A stretch of 64,000 nucleotides of DNA, from assembly GCF_000703165.1 (NCBI RefSeq), contig NZ_JNLQ01000002.1, forward strand, positions 744,001-808,000, read 5' to 3'. The DNA is from Butyrivibrio sp. AE3004 (GTDB lineage Bacteria; Bacillota; Clostridia; Lachnospirales; Lachnospiraceae). The stretch's first letter is position 1, and every line of letters starts with the position of its first letter. The notes under the pieces are model-generated. The model was not told the origin of the DNA. It was given only the letters and a program-made list of their open reading frames with translations, and searched no databases. The position numbers were made by a program, and so were the translations under genes. Positions 31,725-40,750 of this stretch are shown here, one piece after another.

Positions 31725-34154
31725 TCAAATGATTATAGTGATCACAAGGTCAGAATGCTTATATTTGAATTTGGCTTTTTTGGCTCCTGCCTTTTTAAGC
31801 TTTTTGACAATCTTCTTATAATCCGACTTATCAAAGCATATAACAGTTATTTTGGCTTTTTTGCTTATGCCCTTAAAACTGCCGCTTCCGATAGATTCTA
31901 AGCTGTCACCGTAGATAGTAAGCTTTTTCAGATTCTTACAGCCGTTAAAAGCACCCGCTTCGATTCTTTCAATATTTCTGCCAATGGTGACTGATTTTAA
32001 TGATGTGAAGCCTTTAAAGGCATTTGCATTAATTGTGGTAACATCATAGCTTTTTCCTAAATAAGTAATAGAATCGGGGATGTTAACATTTGTTATCTTT
32101 TTGTTTGCAGGTGTCAGCACAGATGCAGTTCTGTCTTTGGAAACAACATAGGTATTATCCGCACCTGTTACTACAGTGTTTGTTATGTTCTTATTGTTTG
32201 CGGAATCATCATTTTTAGGATCGGTATATGATGGCTGTTTGTTGTTATTGTTTGAACCGTTGTTATTATTTGAGCCATTATTCGAGTTGTTGTTTTCAGG
32301 TTTGTTTTTGTTCGAATTATCGTTTGAACTATTATTGCTTCCATTATTTGAACTATTGCTGCCTGAACCATTGTTATTTTGGCCATTTGAGTTATTATTG
32401 CCTTCTTCTTTATTTTCTTCCGACGGCTCGGATTTTTCTTTGATCCAATGTGCAAAGAGAGTATGGCTTTCCTTGTTTGAAACTGTTGAAGAGGAGAATA
32501 TCTGAATTCCGCCTTCTTTTGCGGTAAACCATCCTGCAAATGTATATCCGCTACGTGTTATGTTCTGAGGAAGTTCCCCGTAGGAACTGCGATAAACTAC
32601 TGTTTTGTTTGAAGCAGATCCAATTCCGCCGCAAAGATCGAAGGATACCGTACATTTAGTTGTGATGGTGGCACTTGTAGATATTTTTTTATCTTCGGTA
32701 GATACTGTTACCTTTGCTGTACCACGACCTGTAATTGTATAGCTTCCGCTTTGATCGATGTTTATAACACCGGAATCGCCGCTTGCTGTCCATATCAGCG
32801 TTTTGTTTGTAGCATTCGAAGGTGTGATGGCTACTGTGAACTTTCCTTTATCACCAACAGAGGGCGTAATTGATGTGGGAGTAATTGACAAAGCTGTAAC
32901 AGGTATTTCTTTAGGCTGTTCGGGTTCAGAATTTCCTCCGCCTTCTCCGCTTTCCGCTATTATTTTCTTAACCTTATCGTATGTATAAGCGGTGTCTGAT
33001 GCAGTAGGAAGTTTTGTGGAATAACCGGTTCTGTTTCTTTGAGAACTGCCTTTAACGGAATACAAGCCGGAGACTATGTTATATGAATGGTTTGAAATTT
33101 CGGAAGTAGTTAAGTGATAATAATTATGACGAACCTGATCCAGGAGATCCTGAGGCACGGAGTTTTCTAAATCCTGATCATTCCATGTTGCGTCAACTTC
33201 ATACCATTTGCCGCTAACATCAACCAGACTCCAGGCATGTGATTCCTTTTTGCCGTTTTCTCCTGCAACACCTGTGACGGTCATGGAGTTTACACCTATG
33301 CCATCAAGCAGATAGGAGAGTGCAAGAGCATATCCGTCACAGACAGATTTGCCTTTTACAAGAGCACCGTATGCTGTATGAGAAATATGATAGGTGTACT
33401 GAGTACTGTTATTTGATGAACATTCGTAATCATAAGTATTGGTATTAATGAGCTTATCGTGTATTGCCAACTCTTTTTGAAGTGTGCTCTTGGCATTTTT
33501 TATTGATGAGTCGGAAAGAAAAGCAGTACGTTTATTCTTTAATTCTGATGTCATTTGTGCAAAAGTGCTCTGCTTATATGAAGAATTCGCGCTTTGTAAA
33601 TAAAGGTAATTGTCATATGTTGTAGTGTTTCCGCTGGTAGTACTAAGGTATCCGAAATAGGCCTGGCATAGCGTCAATTGGAGCAACTCAAAATGGTCGT
33701 ATCTGGCAGCTTCATAGGCATTTTGCAATTCATCTTTTGTATATGAAAATTCTGATGAACTGCCCAAACTTAACGCAACTCCCGGAGTTGCACCCGCTTT
33801 GATTTTTACGCCATAGTCCACCACCTTATCACACGCAGCTACAAGAGCCCTATAGATATCCTTTTCCTTATCGGACAGATATGCATAGTGTTTTCCTGTA
33901 GATACATCCATGTTTAGGCCCGAATTCAGGGGCTTAATGGACGGCATGTCATCGACAAACCGTGTCTCTTCAATGACCTTAGGCGTCGGCGCCACAAAGA
34001 CATCACCTGTCGGATAATCAATCGACAGATCTTTCATCGCATGTGCAGTGATCGGCATGGAATTTGCTAACACAGATGTCAGTAACAAACTGATTAGAAT
34101 GGGTATTATTAACAGTGACTTCCTGTTCTTTAAAAATGAATAAATGCTAATCAT
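31725..34154 (-). CDS. Secreted transglutaminase-like / Big_2 / InlB-repeat / LRR_5 protein
   Basis: An 809-residue exported protein. A signal peptide (~8-35) is followed by a helical domain and a transglutaminase-like domain (~215-350) with the triad Cys in KSVCDGYALAL, His in ESHAWSLVD and Asp in YEVDATWND. Then come a Big_2 Ig-like domain (VTALSITPTSITPSVGD), an InlB-type repeat (YTFAGWFTAKEGG), a long Asn/Ser/Gly linker (~570-650) and a BspA-like LRR_5 domain (AFKGFTSLKSVTIGRN; GAFNGCKNLKKLTIYGD). The tail is basic. This architecture suggests a cell-surface protein acting on peptide substrates; crosslinking or proteolysis cannot be distinguished. ATG 34154 has GAGGG 7 bases upstream. Confidence 0.85.
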   Translation of the reverse strand: MISIYSFLKNRKSLLIIPILISLLLTSVLANSMPITAHAMKDLSIDYPTGDVFVAPTPKVIEETRFVDDMPSIKPLNSGLNMDVSTGKHYAYLSDKEKDIYRALVAACDKVVDYGVKIKAGATPGVALSLGSSSEFSYTKDELQNAYEAARYDHFELLQLTLCQAYFGYLSTTSGNTTTYDNYLYLQSANSSYKQSTFAQMTSELKNKRTAFLSDSSIKNAKSTLQKELAIHDKLINTNTYDYECSSNNSTQYTYHISHTAYGALVKGKSVCDGYALALSYLLDGIGVNSMTVTGVAGENGKKESHAWSLVDVSGKWYEVDATWNDQDLENSVPQDLLDQVRHNYYHLTTSEISNHSYNIVSGLYSVKGSSQRNRTGYSTKLPTASDTAYTYDKVKKIIAESGEGGGNSEPEQPKEIPVTALSITPTSITPSVGDKGKFTVAITPSNATNKTLIWTASGDSGVINIDQSGSYTITGRGTAKVTVSTEDKKISTSATITTKCTVSFDLCGGIGSASNKTVVYRSSYGELPQNITRSGYTFAGWFTAKEGGIQIFSSSTVSNKESHTLFAHWIKEKSEPSEENKEEGNNNSNGQNNNGSGSNSSNNGSNNSSNDNSNKNKPENNNSNNGSNNNNGSNNNNKQPSYTDPKNDDSANNKNITNTVVTGADNTYVVSKDRTASVLTPANKKITNVNIPDSITYLGKSYDVTTINANAFKGFTSLKSVTIGRNIERIEAGAFNGCKNLKKLTIYGDSLESIGSGSFKGISKKAKITVICFDKSDYKKIVKKLKKAGAKKAKFKYKHSDLVITIII

Positions 34155-34297
34155 AGAATGTCCCTCATAAAACAATATAGAACTACCCTATGATATTATC
34201 CCAAATATGGGCTGATAATGCCATTAACTCAGTATTAAATAACAGGAAAATAACTCTTATCAATTAAAGGAATGAGGAAAAATAATGAAGTATAAAA

Positions 34298-34332
34298 ACA
34301 AAAAGCAACCGGTGTTGTAAGACCGGTTGCTT
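34298..34332 (-). terminator. Terminator of the Rpn remnant
   Basis: AAGCAACCGGT and ACCGGTTGCTT form an 11-bp stem. Read on the minus strand it is followed by TTTTGTTTTT. Confidence 0.75.
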
Positions 34333-34365
34333 CTTGGAAATTTGCATATTGTCAGAAGATGTAGG

Positions 34366-34890
34366 TTAATGTATTGGTTGAGGTTTAGATAATGCACGCT
34401 CCATAAGTATTTCAATCTGCTCGGATGAATATCCATAGTCTTCGGAAATGGATTCCCTGATTGAGCTTTCAGGCACTCCCAGAATATGCAATCTACGAAT
34501 ACATTTTATGGCAGCGTCCTCAGTAACCTGAGCTGTAACCTGTTCTGTAAGTTCTTTATCATGAATTCGTTGTCTATCCCATTCCTGCATATAAGCCCTT
34601 GTGACCTCCGATTTTTTCTTTACTGAATTAACAATTTCATCAAGTCTGGCAAGGTCTGAGTCGGAATCAGAACTAAGTTTGCCATCTACAATATATTTTA
34701 TCAATTCTGAGACGGATTTGCTATGGGCTTTATCACCGGGAATGTTATCTTTTCCTCCGCTATAGAAAAAGTAATTAATTTTTCCGTCGTCATACTCAAT
34801 ATCGGGGTGAGATGTGAGAGTGGTTCTTGATTCATAGTACATATCACCGCTCCAAATGGATCATAGGATAGGATTCTTCTGCAAAACGGT
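34366..34890 (-). pseudogene. Remnant of an Rpn/PD-(D/E)xK nuclease-family transposase-like gene
   Basis: The intact frame 34366-34842 (158 codons) corresponds to the C-terminal half of this family: a strand pair (IEYDDGKINYFFYSGG), the helix SVSELIKYIVDGK, a helical region with NSVKKKSEVTRAYMQEWD and a DUF-like tail (GYSSEQIEILMERAL). The catalytic nuclease core is missing. The typical DPFG motif lies upstream but in another frame (ILSYDPFG, ~34845-34870), so there is a frameshift near 34845. The gene stops at the junction with the M13 peptidase remnant near 34890. I infer a decayed, truncated gene. Confidence 0.65.
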
Positions 34891-34892
34891 TT

Positions 34893-35297
34893 ATGGTCCA
34901 AGAGCCGGATTACATTACCGCTCTTGCTGATATCATCACAGAGGAAAACGTTCCCCTGATACGCGACTGGCTGCTGGTCAGAAATATGATAGATACGGGC
35001 AGACTTCTGGACAAGGAAACATATGATGAGTTCAGTGCCATTGAAAACGGTCTGATGGGAATTAAGAGTTCGACCGATTACGAGAGCATAGCGGTGAGCA
35101 GGGTGAAGGAGCTGCTGGATGTGCCAATGAACAAGTTGTACATTCAGGCTTACTGCAACGAAGAGCAGCGTAAGGTCATACTGGATATGGTTAATGACAT
35201 TCGAAATTCCTACTATGACATGCTGAATTCCACCGACTGGCTCAGCGAAGAAACCAGAGCAAAGGCTATCGAAAAGCTGGACAATCTTAATAAGATG
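34893..35297 (+). pseudogene. Internal fragment of an M13 (PepO/neprilysin-like) metallopeptidase gene
   Basis: About 135 codons match the middle of the M13 N-terminal domain: EPDYITALADIITEENVPLI at the start, RVKELLDVPMNKLYIQ in the middle and STDWLSEETRAKAIEKLDNL at the end. The beginning of the protein and the whole catalytic part with HExxH are absent. The frame runs on to 35408, but from ~35298 the sequence is the terminator and the end of the ABC gene on the other strand. There is no ribosome site before the ATG at 34893. It is a remnant. Confidence 0.7.
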
Positions 35298-35300
35298 ACT

Positions 35301-35329
35301 TCAGGGGCTGTCACTGTGACAGCCCCTGA
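35301..35329 (-). terminator. Strong hairpin after the peptide ABC operon
   Basis: TCAGGGGCTGTCA pairs with TGACAGCCCCTGA across a 3-base loop, a perfect 13-bp stem just past the ATPase stop codon at 35336. Neither strand shows a long T run after it. Confidence 0.6.
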
Positions 35330-35335
35330 TTTATA

Positions 35336-36124
35336 CTACTCAGCATACCTTATATGTGGGATGGCTGAGAGGAGATATTTAGTATATTCGTGTGCCGGAT
35401 TGGAATAGATGCTTTCGGCATCAGCGATTTCGCAGATATTTCCGTCTTTCATGACGCAGACTCTGTCGGAGATGAAATTTACAACCGACAGGTCATGACT
35501 GATGAAAAGACAGGAAAGCCCAAGATCTTTTTTTAGGCGCTTTAAGAGATTAAGAATCTGTGCCTGTACGGAAACATCCAGTGCGGATACGGACTCATCA
35601 CATATAAGGAGTTCCGGATTTATTGCTATGGCTCTTGCTATTCCAATACGCTGTTTCTGACCGCCGGAGAATTCATGAGGATACCTGTCTATGGCACTCT
35701 CTTTTAGTTCTACCATTTCAAGAAGTTCAAGCACACGCTCCTCTATTTCCTTCCTGTTGTTACAGATATGCCATACTTTAAGAGGCTCTGCAATTATGTC
35801 CCTTACCTTCATGCGGGGATCCAGTGAAGATGCGGGATCCTGAAATACCATCTGCATCTTTCTGCGATATGGCTTTAGAGCAGCTTTCGATAAGCCTGAA
35901 ATATTAACGCCATCATAGATAATTTCACCACTGTCAGGCTGTGCGAGACCCATTATTAGCCTTGCAAATGTACTCTTACCGCAGCCGGATTCTCCGACCA
36001 AAGATAGGGTTTCACCTCTGAACATATCAAGACTTAGGTTATTTACAACGATATGACGTTTTTTATTGCCCGATGGAAAACTTTTTGTAACGTTACGGGC
36101 AGATATAAGAACCTGTTCGCTCAT
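35336..36124 (-). CDS. Peptide-type ABC transporter ATP-binding protein (OppF/DppF-like)
   Basis: A 262-residue ATPase. Walker A is GESGCGKSTFA (~38-48), the Q-loop lies in MVFQDPASSLDPRM, the signature is FSGGQKQRIGIARA, Walker B is LLICDESVSALDVS, and the H-loop is FISHDLSVV. It overlaps the preceding ATPase gene by 4 bases (ATGA), giving translational coupling. It is the last gene of the binding protein-permease-permease-ATPase-ATPase unit that imports peptides or similar solutes across the cytoplasmic membrane. Confidence 0.92.
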   Translation of the reverse strand: MSEQVLISARNVTKSFPSGNKKRHIVVNNLSLDMFRGETLSLVGESGCGKSTFARLIMGLAQPDSGEIIYDGVNISGLSKAALKPYRRKMQMVFQDPASSLDPRMKVRDIIAEPLKVWHICNNRKEIEERVLELLEMVELKESAIDRYPHEFSGGQKQRIGIARAIAINPELLICDESVSALDVSVQAQILNLLKRLKKDLGLSCLFISHDLSVVNFISDRVCVMKDGNICEIADAESIYSNPAHEYTKYLLSAIPHIRYAE

Positions 36125-37119
36125 GGTTGGTTACTCCTGCTATTTGCATTAAAACAGCTGACGAAATGGTCTTTTTCAATCTCTGATTCCGCCGGCTTTT
36201 CAAAAAAGCAGCGGCGTTCATCATCGCTACACCTTAGACAAAAATCGCATCCTGCAGCTTCTTTTCCAAATTCCGGGATATTTCCGGGGATGGTCGTAAG
36301 ATATTCGGGATTAGCATGGATTCTTGGAATGGAGGAGAGGAGACCTCTTGTGTAGGGATGAAGAGGCGTTTTAAAGAGCTGATCTACCTGCGCTCTTTCC
36401 AGGATTCTTCCCATATACATTACATATACTTTGTCACAAAGCGTGGAAACAACACCCATATTGTGCGTAATAACCAGAGCACTCATATTATGGGTTTCGC
36501 ACATGTGACGAATAAGCTTAAGAATCTGAGCTTCTATGGTAACATCCAGAGCAGTTGTCGGTTCATCTGCTATAAGAAGATCCGGGTCACATATTACAGC
36601 CATAGCTATCATGACTCTCTGCCTCATACCTCCTGAGAGCATATGAGGATACGAATTGTAGTTGCGCTCGGGCTCCTGTATACCAACTTCATCAAGGATT
36701 CTTATCACTTTTTCCTTGGCTTCGGCACGATTTTTAACCAGTTTATGTATAAAGAGGACTTCGGCTATCTGATCACCTATTTTCATCATGGGATTCAGAG
36801 ATGTCATGGGTTCCTGGAATACCATCCCTATCTTGGGGCCGCACATTTTGCGAAGCTCTTTTTCATTTAAGCCGGTAAGTTCAGTCTGCGAACCATCAGG
36901 ATCATTCCAAAGTATACTTCCGCTCATATGGGCAGAGTGTGGGAGAATACCCATGATGGATTTTGCGGTCATGCTTTTGCCACAGCCGGATTCACCAACA
37001 AGCCCTACAATCTGACCTCGTGGAATATCGATATCTATTCCTTTTACTATAGGAATACTCTTTTTCTTATTAGTGACAGAAACCGCAAGATTCCTGATTG
37101 TAAGTAAAGTATTACTCAT
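36121..37119 (-). CDS. Peptide-type ABC transporter ATP-binding protein (OppD/DppD-like)
   Basis: A 332-residue ATPase. Walker A is GESGCGKSMTAKS, the signature is LSGGMRQRVMIAMA, Walker B is LLIADEPTTALDVT and the H-loop is VITHNMGVV. The C-terminal extension has the oligopeptide/dipeptide (oligo_HPY) pattern LHPYTRGLLSSIP and a cysteine cluster (CDFCLRCSDDERRC), a site that in some OppD/DppD proteins binds an Fe-S cluster. It overlaps both neighbours by 4 bases. Confidence 0.92.
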   Translation of the reverse strand: MSNTLLTIRNLAVSVTNKKKSIPIVKGIDIDIPRGQIVGLVGESGCGKSMTAKSIMGILPHSAHMSGSILWNDPDGSQTELTGLNEKELRKMCGPKIGMVFQEPMTSLNPMMKIGDQIAEVLFIHKLVKNRAEAKEKVIRILDEVGIQEPERNYNSYPHMLSGGMRQRVMIAMAVICDPDLLIADEPTTALDVTIEAQILKLIRHMCETHNMSALVITHNMGVVSTLCDKVYVMYMGRILERAQVDQLFKTPLHPYTRGLLSSIPRIHANPEYLTTIPGNIPEFGKEAAGCDFCLRCSDDERRCFFEKPAESEIEKDHFVSCFNANSRSNQP

Positions 37120-37940
37120 AGCGGCCTCCTCTTCGGGTCAAGTATATCCCTTACAGCATCTCCGAAAAAATTGAAGGAAAGTACAAGAAGCATGACCATG
37201 CCTGAAGGAGCAAGTGCGAGCCATGGCATCTGAAAAAGATACTGGCGAGAGTATCCTGTCATGAGTCCTAAAGATACCTGAGGTGGCTGGATGCCGATAC
37301 CAAGGAAACTCAGAGTGCTTTCCGCAAGTATAGAGGAGGGAATGTTCAGAGTAAAAAGTACAATAAGTGTAGGAATAAGATTCGGGAGGATATGATTAAA
37401 AATTATCCGCCCCTGTCCAGCACCTGTTACTACAGCGGCTTCAATATATTCTTCATGATAGATTTCCAAGGCTTTTGTCCTGACAATTCTTGCTATTCCG
37501 CCCCACTCGACAAGAACCAGAGCGATTACGACGGAGGAAAGAGAACCGCCGAAGGTATACAAAACAACCATTGATAACAGCATTCCCGGAATTGACAGCA
37601 TAACATCCGCAGAACGCATTATGATAAAGTCAATCACTCCGTTAAACAAAGCAGAACATACGCCCGCAAAGGTTCCTACAACTACTGCAAGGGCGGTTGG
37701 AAGCAGCGCTATCAAAAGGGATACACGTGTACCATAGAGGATTCTGGTAAATACATCCCTGCCCAGTTCATCTGTTCCAAAGAGATGTCCGTTTCCCGGC
37801 GCCATAAGTCTGTGTGCCAGATCCTGGCCCGTTTCATTATAATTGGACATAAGAGGTGCCAGTGTAGATAGAATGACGACAATTAGTATGACAGCTCCTG
37901 AAATGAGTGCGGTTTTATTTTGTCTGAATAATTTAATCAT
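37116..37940 (-). CDS. Peptide-type ABC transporter permease (OppC/DppC-like)
   Basis: A 274-residue permease with an N-terminal helix (ALISGAVILIVVILSTLAPL), the OppC_N element, and about six membrane helices in all. It carries the characteristic GTDELGRDVFTRILYGTR after the first loop and the ATPase coupling loop EYIEAAVVTGAGQGRIIFNH. It overlaps the neighbouring genes by 4 bases on each side. Confidence 0.92.
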   Translation of the reverse strand: MIKLFRQNKTALISGAVILIVVILSTLAPLMSNYNETGQDLAHRLMAPGNGHLFGTDELGRDVFTRILYGTRVSLLIALLPTALAVVVGTFAGVCSALFNGVIDFIIMRSADVMLSIPGMLLSMVVLYTFGGSLSSVVIALVLVEWGGIARIVRTKALEIYHEEYIEAAVVTGAGQGRIIFNHILPNLIPTLIVLFTLNIPSSILAESTLSFLGIGIQPPQVSLGLMTGYSRQYLFQMPWLALAPSGMVMLLVLSFNFFGDAVRDILDPKRRPL

Positions 37941-38854
37941 TCTAACCTTAACCTCGGATTAAGAAGAGTATTGATGAAATCAGCTATAATACCGCCAACA
38001 GCGATAAGGAAAGCCGTGAACAGTACGGTGCCCTGTAAAAGAGGCATATCTCTCGTCTGTAATGCGGTAAGAGCCAGTTTACCAAGCCCCGGAATACTGA
38101 ACACGCTTTCTGTGATAACTGCTCCGGATAGCATTTCCGCAAGCTGCAGAGCCATCATTGTTATCACAGGAAGAACAGCGTTCTTAAAAGCGTGGAATAT
38201 AACAGCCTTTTTATAGATGAGGCCCTTAGCCATTGCAGTGTCCATATAGTTTGCATCCAGCTCATCCATAAGACTGGAGCGCATCAGCCTGGCAACACTT
38301 CCGGCACTGTTCCAGCCAAGAGCAATCGCAGGTAAAAACATAGATGCAATACTTCCGTCATACACAAGAGGCAGAAGAGATAAGCGATAATAAAATAAAT
38401 ATTGCAGGAACAGAGCCACCATGAATACCGGGACAGATATTCCCAAAAGTGCAGTTCCGCGGAACAGGTAATCGGCAAAATGCTCGTTATACATGGCTGA
38501 GATGATGCCTGAAACAATTCCCAATGTCCATGCGATTGCTATAGACAAAAGAGTCAATCTGACAGTATAGGGAAAAGCGTGTAAAATCAGGGACAATACA
38601 GGCCTCTGCATATAATAGCTTTGCCCAAAATCACCTCTTAGGACGCCGCCGAGATAGGAAAAGAACTGTTCCGGAAGACTCTTGTCAAGTCCCATGGACG
38701 CAGTCATTCTGTCTATAGTTGCCTGACTGACATGTTCATTTAGTAAAACGGAAGCAGGATCTCCGGGAATGATCCTAAGCATGACAAATATCAGTACAAT
38801 AACAAGAATCAAAACGAAGATTATGCCCAATAATCTTTTTGGAAGTTCCTTCAA
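37937..38854 (-). CDS. Peptide-type ABC transporter permease (OppB/DppB-like)
   Basis: A 305-residue permease. It begins with the usual helix and the motif MLRIIPGDPASVLL, has the periplasmic YLGGVLRGDFGQSYYMQRPV, and ends with the coupling region NYMDTAMAKGLIYKKAVIFH. About six membrane helices. It lies 30 bases after the binding-protein gene and overlaps the second permease gene by 4 bases. Confidence 0.92.
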   Translation of the reverse strand: MKELPKRLLGIIFVLILVIVLIFVMLRIIPGDPASVLLNEHVSQATIDRMTASMGLDKSLPEQFFSYLGGVLRGDFGQSYYMQRPVLSLILHAFPYTVRLTLLSIAIAWTLGIVSGIISAMYNEHFADYLFRGTALLGISVPVFMVALFLQYLFYYRLSLLPLVYDGSIASMFLPAIALGWNSAGSVARLMRSSLMDELDANYMDTAMAKGLIYKKAVIFHAFKNAVLPVITMMALQLAEMLSGAVITESVFSIPGLGKLALTALQTRDMPLLQGTVLFTAFLIAVGGIIADFINTLLNPRLRLE

Positions 38855-38884
38855 AATAAAGCCTCCTCTATTTTGAATCTATCA

Positions 38885-40480
38885 TTACTTTAATGTAATC
38901 TGATCAAAGTATATGTCGTTCCAGCCTGCCCAATGGGGAATAAATTCGGCTACTTTGTCACTTGTTACGAAAAGATGCTTTTGTGAAAACATAGGTACAC
39001 AGGCAGCATCATCCTGAAGGATTTTCTTTTCAAGAGCTTCATACTCTGCTAATCTGTCGTCCTCTTTAGCAATTACTTTTGCAGCGGCAACACGGTTAAT
39101 TACAGAATCATCGCTGTAGTTGAGAGAGCGGAGTCTTACGTTATCTTTGCTTCCGAAAAAGGTATAGATGATATTGTCCGGATCATTGTAATCAAGAAGC
39201 CAGTATGCCCAAAAACAAGGAAGCTCACCACTGTTTCTAATGTCTAAGTAACTTGCGTGGTCAATTGATTTAATACTTGTGCGTATACCAACAGCATTAA
39301 GGTTTTCGGAGATTACCTGTATGGAGTTTTTGACAGAGTCTGAAGCGGTTGAGTCAACACATAATTCGAGATCGAAACCATCGGCGTAACCTGCCTCTGC
39401 GAGGAGCTTTTTGGCATTTTCGGGATCATACTTAAGCCAGCCCTGATTGTTTTTACTGTAGCCTATGCATCCGGTGGTAAAAATACCATCCTCAAGCATT
39501 CCATCGCCGTCGTAAATAGTACTGAGTAGAGATTCGCGGTCAATGGCCTGCTGAATTGCTTTTCTTACCTGTACATTTCCTAAAGGCTCGATGTTTTCAT
39601 TCATCATAAGGAAATTCTGTCCCAAACGGTCTACAGAAACAATGTGATCCTTGTACTTATCAGTTTTATAGGTTGATTTAACGATGGCGGAATCAATGTA
39701 GAGGCAATCAAGAATATCGAGATCACCCTTCTGGAATGCCAGATCCATAGACTGAGGTTCCATGATTTTCATGTCAATCTTTTTAGCTGATGGCTCGGGG
39801 CCCCAATAGTTCGGATTATATTCAAAGGTTAGTCCGCTGCCTCTTGTCCATTCCTTTATGATGTAGGGCCCGGAACCTATTGTCTTTTCAGGAACCATTC
39901 CAAAATCATCACCAGCCTCAGTGACTATTTTTTCTGAATAAATAACCATTGCAGGGGTGGCCAAAACGGAAGTAAAGCCTGAAAAGGGCGCAGTAAGTGT
40001 TATGGAAAAATTCTTATCATCGTCTACTGTGATGCCGCGAAGAGAATCTGCTTTGCCATCGAGCATTTCCTGCGCTCCTTCAATTAGTATTACATTATCT
40101 GTCTGGGCACTGTCCGGAAGCTTTAAAATGCGCTCGAAAGTAAACTTTACATCCTGCGCTGTAAGAGGCGTGCCATCAGAAAAAACGATGCCGTCTTTTA
40201 ATGTAAAGTGATAGGTTAAACCATCATCTGTAAGTTCATATTTATCTACAAGACTGTTATCTATCCTTGTAGAGCCGTCTTCATTTTTCTTTAAGGAAAA
40301 GAGCGTGTCAAACACGTTCATCGGTACGATGTAGTCATTGGTTGTTTTATGGGAATCCATGGTAACTATATCAGATGGAATCGCAAGATGCACGGTTGCG
40401 TCTTTACTATCGGTTTTTCCGCAACCGGTAAGTGCGAGTATTGCTGCCAAAATAAGAATCCATGTGTACTTTTTGAACAT
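38885..40480 (-). CDS. Peptide-type ABC transporter substrate-binding lipoprotein (family 5)
   Basis: A 531-residue lipoprotein: signal peptide with lipobox LTGC (Cys ~20), then a large SBP_bac_5 domain. Family landmarks are LKDGIVFSDGTPLTAQDVKF near residue 95, GSGPYIIKEWTRG, the EYNPNYWG motif and NVQVRKAIQQAIDRESLL. It is the first gene of the operon. Members bind peptides, nickel or heme; the sequence does not settle which. ATG 40480 has AGGAGGG 6-7 bases upstream; a second ATG at 40498 lies before that site and is unlikely. Confidence 0.9.
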   Translation of the reverse strand: MFKKYTWILILAAILALTGCGKTDSKDATVHLAIPSDIVTMDSHKTTNDYIVPMNVFDTLFSLKKNEDGSTRIDNSLVDKYELTDDGLTYHFTLKDGIVFSDGTPLTAQDVKFTFERILKLPDSAQTDNVILIEGAQEMLDGKADSLRGITVDDDKNFSITLTAPFSGFTSVLATPAMVIYSEKIVTEAGDDFGMVPEKTIGSGPYIIKEWTRGSGLTFEYNPNYWGPEPSAKKIDMKIMEPQSMDLAFQKGDLDILDCLYIDSAIVKSTYKTDKYKDHIVSVDRLGQNFLMMNENIEPLGNVQVRKAIQQAIDRESLLSTIYDGDGMLEDGIFTTGCIGYSKNNQGWLKYDPENAKKLLAEAGYADGFDLELCVDSTASDSVKNSIQVISENLNAVGIRTSIKSIDHASYLDIRNSGELPCFWAYWLLDYNDPDNIIYTFFGSKDNVRLRSLNYSDDSVINRVAAAKVIAKEDDRLAEYEALEKKILQDDAACVPMFSQKHLFVTSDKVAEFIPHWAGWNDIYFDQITLK

Positions 40481-40714
40481 TTTTACCCTCCTCTGCAAAC
40501 GTTAAGTTAATAAATTACTGATATGATTTTTGAATCAGGTCTTATTGACATTTTATCATTTGCTTTATGAAAGGTATTACAGAATGCCAATTGTTTATAT
40601 ATATTTAAGATTATCGGTATTTTGAATAATGTTGTTTTTGACAAACCAGGTAAAATAATACAGAATTATCATATTGTTTATATAAGCTGAAAAGGGCCGA
40701 AAAAAATAATTGTT

Positions 40715-40750
40715 GCGACAAGGATGTTTAAATTGGAATCAATTGAGAAA
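40715..40750 (+). repeat. Upstream copy of a diverged direct repeat flanking the acyltransferase gene
   Basis: The 35 bases beginning CGACAAGGATGTTTAAATTG, which contain the acyltransferase start codon, match 27 of 35 positions with a stretch at 41881-41915 beyond the gene. The pair is the only such match I saw here and suggests an old duplication of this gene's start. Confidence 0.55.

Noticed and set aside
31725..32540. Frames rich in Leu, Phe and Cys opposite the Asn/Ser/Gly linker
   Set aside because: Composition follows from the repeated AAT/AGT/GGT codons of the linker on the real strand.
34893..35408. 171-codon plus-strand frame as a complete gene
   Set aside because: Only the internal part matches M13 peptidases; the last ~37 codons read through the terminator and the end of the ABC gene on the other strand, and no ribosome site exists.
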